A stretch of 64,000 nt of DNA from Heterocephalus glaber (taxonomy: Eukaryota; Chordata; Mammalia; Rodentia; Bathyergidae). The number at the start of each line of letters is the position of its first letter. The stretch's first letter is position 1. Positions 60,985 through 64,000 of the stretch are shown here, in pieces. The translations under genes were made by a program, and so were the position numbers. The notes beneath the pieces were generated by a model that worked only from the letters and a program-made list of their open reading frames with translations, was not told where the DNA came from and searched no databases. The DNA lies in NCBI RefSeq assembly GCF_000247695.1, contig NW_004624732.1, positions 41,767,147 to 41,831,146 of the forward strand, read 5' to 3'.

Positions 60985-62675
60985 CAATTTTCCAGCAAAA
61001 ATAATACAATTCTATAAAATATCAGAAATATATGACTGAATAAAGTGAGTTGCATCTATGAGTTGGAATTCAGCGATGATGACAGAAGTTCACTTCGTGC
61101 CTGGGCTGATCACTAATTAGTGAATTTCAAGTTATAATTCCTATGAGATGAAAACAAGAAGACACTGGGAAAATCAGCCCTCACCCCCTGGCTTCTCAAC
61201 CATCTCAACAGAAAATGATACATTGGGTCACTGCTCATCACCTTGCTCAAACTATGGTTCCTGAAGAGAGAAAATATATTTTGAAACAAATTAAAAGGCT
61301 TGTATTTGACATTACCTCATCTGATTTATTCACAAGGAAACCTTACTGCATGAGAGTGCTTTGGTTCCCCAAGAAAATCCATCTTCTAGATTCTCTTGTT
61401 AATGCTTCAGCATCATTGTATTTTGTTTTCATTTTAATCATTTTAGTTCTTACGCTTTCAGTTTCTCACACTAGATAAACTATTCGGTATTTTAAAAAAA
61501 AGAAAATAAAATATGTGTCAACAGTGGTTTCTCCTTGCATTCTCTTCCATCGTGTCTGACTATGTCAGTGGGGCCCCTTTCTGCGGCTGTAATCCCCTTC
61601 CTTTCCTTCAACTGCAAACCTACAAATTTCTATCACTGCTAAATCACTTTGAGAGGGTTCATCTACCACTCTAATTGTAGCCTCTGTCCTTATTCACTCA
61701 ACTTACATTAAATATTTGTAAGAAAGACAGACTGACCAGCACCCAACATTTACTGAAAGATTGATCCATTTAAGATTGCCTAAAATCCATTCTATCACCT
61801 GAAAGGTACAGAGAAGAAATATCCATGGCATCTTTTTTTTCTACATTAGAACAAGGATGAAGATGAAGATATAGAGGAATACCATGCTGGACTTTTCTTG
61901 TAGGTAAAATACAGAATAAATTTCAATAAATTAACCTAACATCGGACCACAAATGACAGCCCTATCAATAAGCTTTACAAGTGAAGAAACCAGAAGTTCT
62001 GAATGTTACTTATATATAGTTTCTGAAGAGTATTTTTTCTGCTTTTCAGTTTGGACATGAAAGCTTTCAAAATAGTTGCTTTACTATTGCAACTATTTTT
62101 ACTATTTTAACTATAGTTGCTTTACTGTTGATACTTATCAATATACTAATAATACTTGCACATTGAACTACAAATTCAAGTATTATTTTTCTACATATGT
62201 GTGTATGTTTTTGCATGTGTATAGGATATCATGTACATACACAGAGGTATCAAATATTCATGAGCACATAATAGTATATATTTTATATGGCAACTGCCAA
62301 TTAAATACTAGTAAGTATGGCACTTACACATTTCCAGTGGTAAAAATCAACAATAATACTGTAACAAGTCTATTATCATTTGAAACCTTAGTAATTCCAA
62401 TCTGGTTATACAGTCTTACATTTCAGCTTACATGTAGGTCATAAAACCTACTGAAAATAATAGAAAAACATTGTTATGACAGCTGCCATCAAGCAATAAA
62501 TGTTCTTCTGTTTTTGTACTAAAGAAACAGCTGTTGATATGAAAATGATGTGTGGGAAAGTTCAACATATAAAACTCCTGCAACTCAAGTTTTGTTAAAA
62601 AAGAAAGAAAATGAAAAAGGAAGAAAAAAATGAAACACCTCTCTGCTAAGATAAAATTACTTAATATTTTATTTC
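60985..62675. other. unassigned sequence
   Basis: Apart from the 40-bp L1-like piece at 61,450-61,492, nothing was recognised. Frames at 61,215-61,478 and 62,076-62,444 are AT-driven. Confidence 0.45.
61450..61492 (-). mobile_element. short inverted L1 3' UTR fragment
   Basis: ACGCTTTCAGTTTCTCACAC and the bases after it match the reverse complement of L1 3' UTR positions 302-337 with only three or so differences. It is very short and may be a scar of a larger event. Confidence 0.5.
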
Positions 62676-62693
62676 TCTTATAAACCTACCTTT

Positions 62694-62791
62694 GGGCCAG
62701 GGATTTATCTCAGTAGTTCTGCCACCTGCCCTGCAAGTGCAAGGATCTGAGTTTGATCCCCAGTACCAAAAAAATAAAAATTAAAAATAAA
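62694..62791 (+). mobile_element. ID-type tRNA-derived SINE
   Basis: GGGCCAGGGATTTATCTCAG, GCCACCTGCCCTGCAAGTGC, GTTTGATCCCCAGTACC and a mixed A/AAAT tail. Target duplications ATAAACCTACCTTT at 62,680-62,693 and 62,792-62,805 are identical. Confidence 0.96.
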
Positions 62792-62805
62792 ATAAACCTA
62801 CCTTT

Positions 62806-64000
62806 AATTAACGAGACTATTCAACATAACTCAACTCAATTACTTGATTCAAATTTTGTATCAACTCAACAAGGAACCACTGAAAAATTTATTTATATAT
62901 ATATATATATGGCTAATATTTATTAAATTAGATTTATTCTTTTAGAGGAAATTTTTAATAATAAAATTAATACTGAATCAATTGTAAAAAAAATAACACT
63001 GGGAAGAAAACCATTGTTTCAAAAATAATAAGGCAAAATGAGAAATTTGGAGATTTGACAAATTTCAACTTGAAGTTAGAAAGAGTACATATGCCACTCT
63101 GTTTAATGTGATACTTTAAAGATCTATAACTATTTTAAAAGACGGAGAATATAAGTTACATGTTCTATATAATGTCATTGTTTATCACAGGACTTTAAAG
63201 TTTTAAGAAAAGGGCTTGCAAAAACCATATCAGAAAACCACTGATGAACTGTCCAGTATTGAGGGAACTGCAAGCATGAGTGGGATCTGTGTTCTTTGCA
63301 TTCTTACAGTGGAGAGAATCATCAGTTCTGGTAAAATGTTCCCCTACATTTTCTAAATATTGGAGATTTGCAGATGACTAGGAATTACATTTTCTGTGAG
63401 AACTTTTTCTCTTTCATTTAAAAAATATACAGAAGAAAAAAAATCAAGGAACAATAAGGTCTCTTGGGGACATAGTTTTCTGAAAATTTGAATGGTAAAG
63501 AAGACCCCCCAAAATACCTCATTATGAGCCTAAATGAAATAACCAGTTTGAAAACATCAACTTTTAGTCTGCTATAAAGGTTCCTTTGAATCCCCAGAGC
63601 CAGGCACATTTAGAAAAGCCAGGCACAGCCTCTTTGCCCATTCTTTAACTGCAGGCTGATTTGGGTTAAGAAGAAACTCTGTAGCCAAAGCTGAAAAGAA
63701 AATCTGTCCGGCACCCGCTCACATTGCCCTTTTCTTCAGACAACCTGATGAATGAACAACTTTATGAAAAACAATTCCTGGCATGCATTTCAAAGATTAT
63801 CCTGAAATGATTTCAGTATACTGTACAAATTGCTCCCCAACTTTATATAATGCTTCGAGTGCTCTCGAACCAATAACCCCTTTCTCAGGAGCTGCTGAAA
63901 AACTCTCCCCCTCACATGATGGTGAATGTCCCAGTGTGCACACAGGGTGCTGCACTGATGCCACTGCTTTTCTCCACTACTCTCATCTTCCTTTCCCCTC
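62806..64000. other. unassigned sequence to window end
   Basis: (TA)n at 62,891-62,910. From about 63,590 the base composition becomes less AT-rich, but no gene or repeat was recognised. Confidence 0.45.

Overview
This is a 64 kb AT-rich, CpG-poor mammalian window. It contains no recognisable complete protein-coding gene, and what can be read is mostly interspersed repeats of several ages. The SINE content points to a non-murid rodent. There are many tRNA-derived ID-type SINEs, B1 (7SL-derived) elements, and dimeric B1-dID elements in which a B1 is fused to an ID unit. The B1-dID fusion is typical of squirrel-, dormouse- and beaver-like lineages; I cannot fix the species. An LTR set (MaLR/MLT-like), MIR, MER2 and MER5 fossils are the usual eutherian background.

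Layout. The window opens in the 3' end of an L1 (1-625), and a longer L1 3' end in the same orientation sits near the other edge (about 59,480-60,980). Between them lie young ID SINEs with clear target-site duplications (1.08, 5.6, 9.0, 15.5, 21.1, 38.4, 52.9, 54.9 and 62.7 kb), B1 or B1-dID copies (2.4, 4.8, 11.6, 17.9, 23.1, 49.6 and 57.5 kb), and old LTRs (9.4, 11.1, 17.2, 39.4 and 42.7 kb). A solo LTR with TG...CA ends and a 4-bp duplication lies at 22,166-22,542. There is a near full-length MER2 (24.4 kb), a second Tigger-like element (51.1 kb), and several microsatellites and purine tracts.

Non-repeat points of interest. The best protein-coding candidate is a 284-bp open, CpG-retaining segment at 25,308-25,591, bracketed by a good splice acceptor and donor; it looks like one internal exon of an unidentified large gene. 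A 3'-truncated U2 snRNA retropseudogene (30,608-30,642) has 17-bp target-site duplications and no poly(A). A perfect 54-bp palindrome is centred at 37,363/37,364. The second L1 carries two tiny nested insertions, an ID tail fragment and an oligo(T)-only insertion, both visible by comparison with the first L1 copy. Two minus-strand stretches (about 7.8-8.3 kb and 58.0-59.1 kb) look weakly like decayed coding sequence but were not identified.

The picture is an intron of a long gene or an intergenic desert. No operon-like or multi-gene system is present, and I found no convincing evidence of a new multi-component system.
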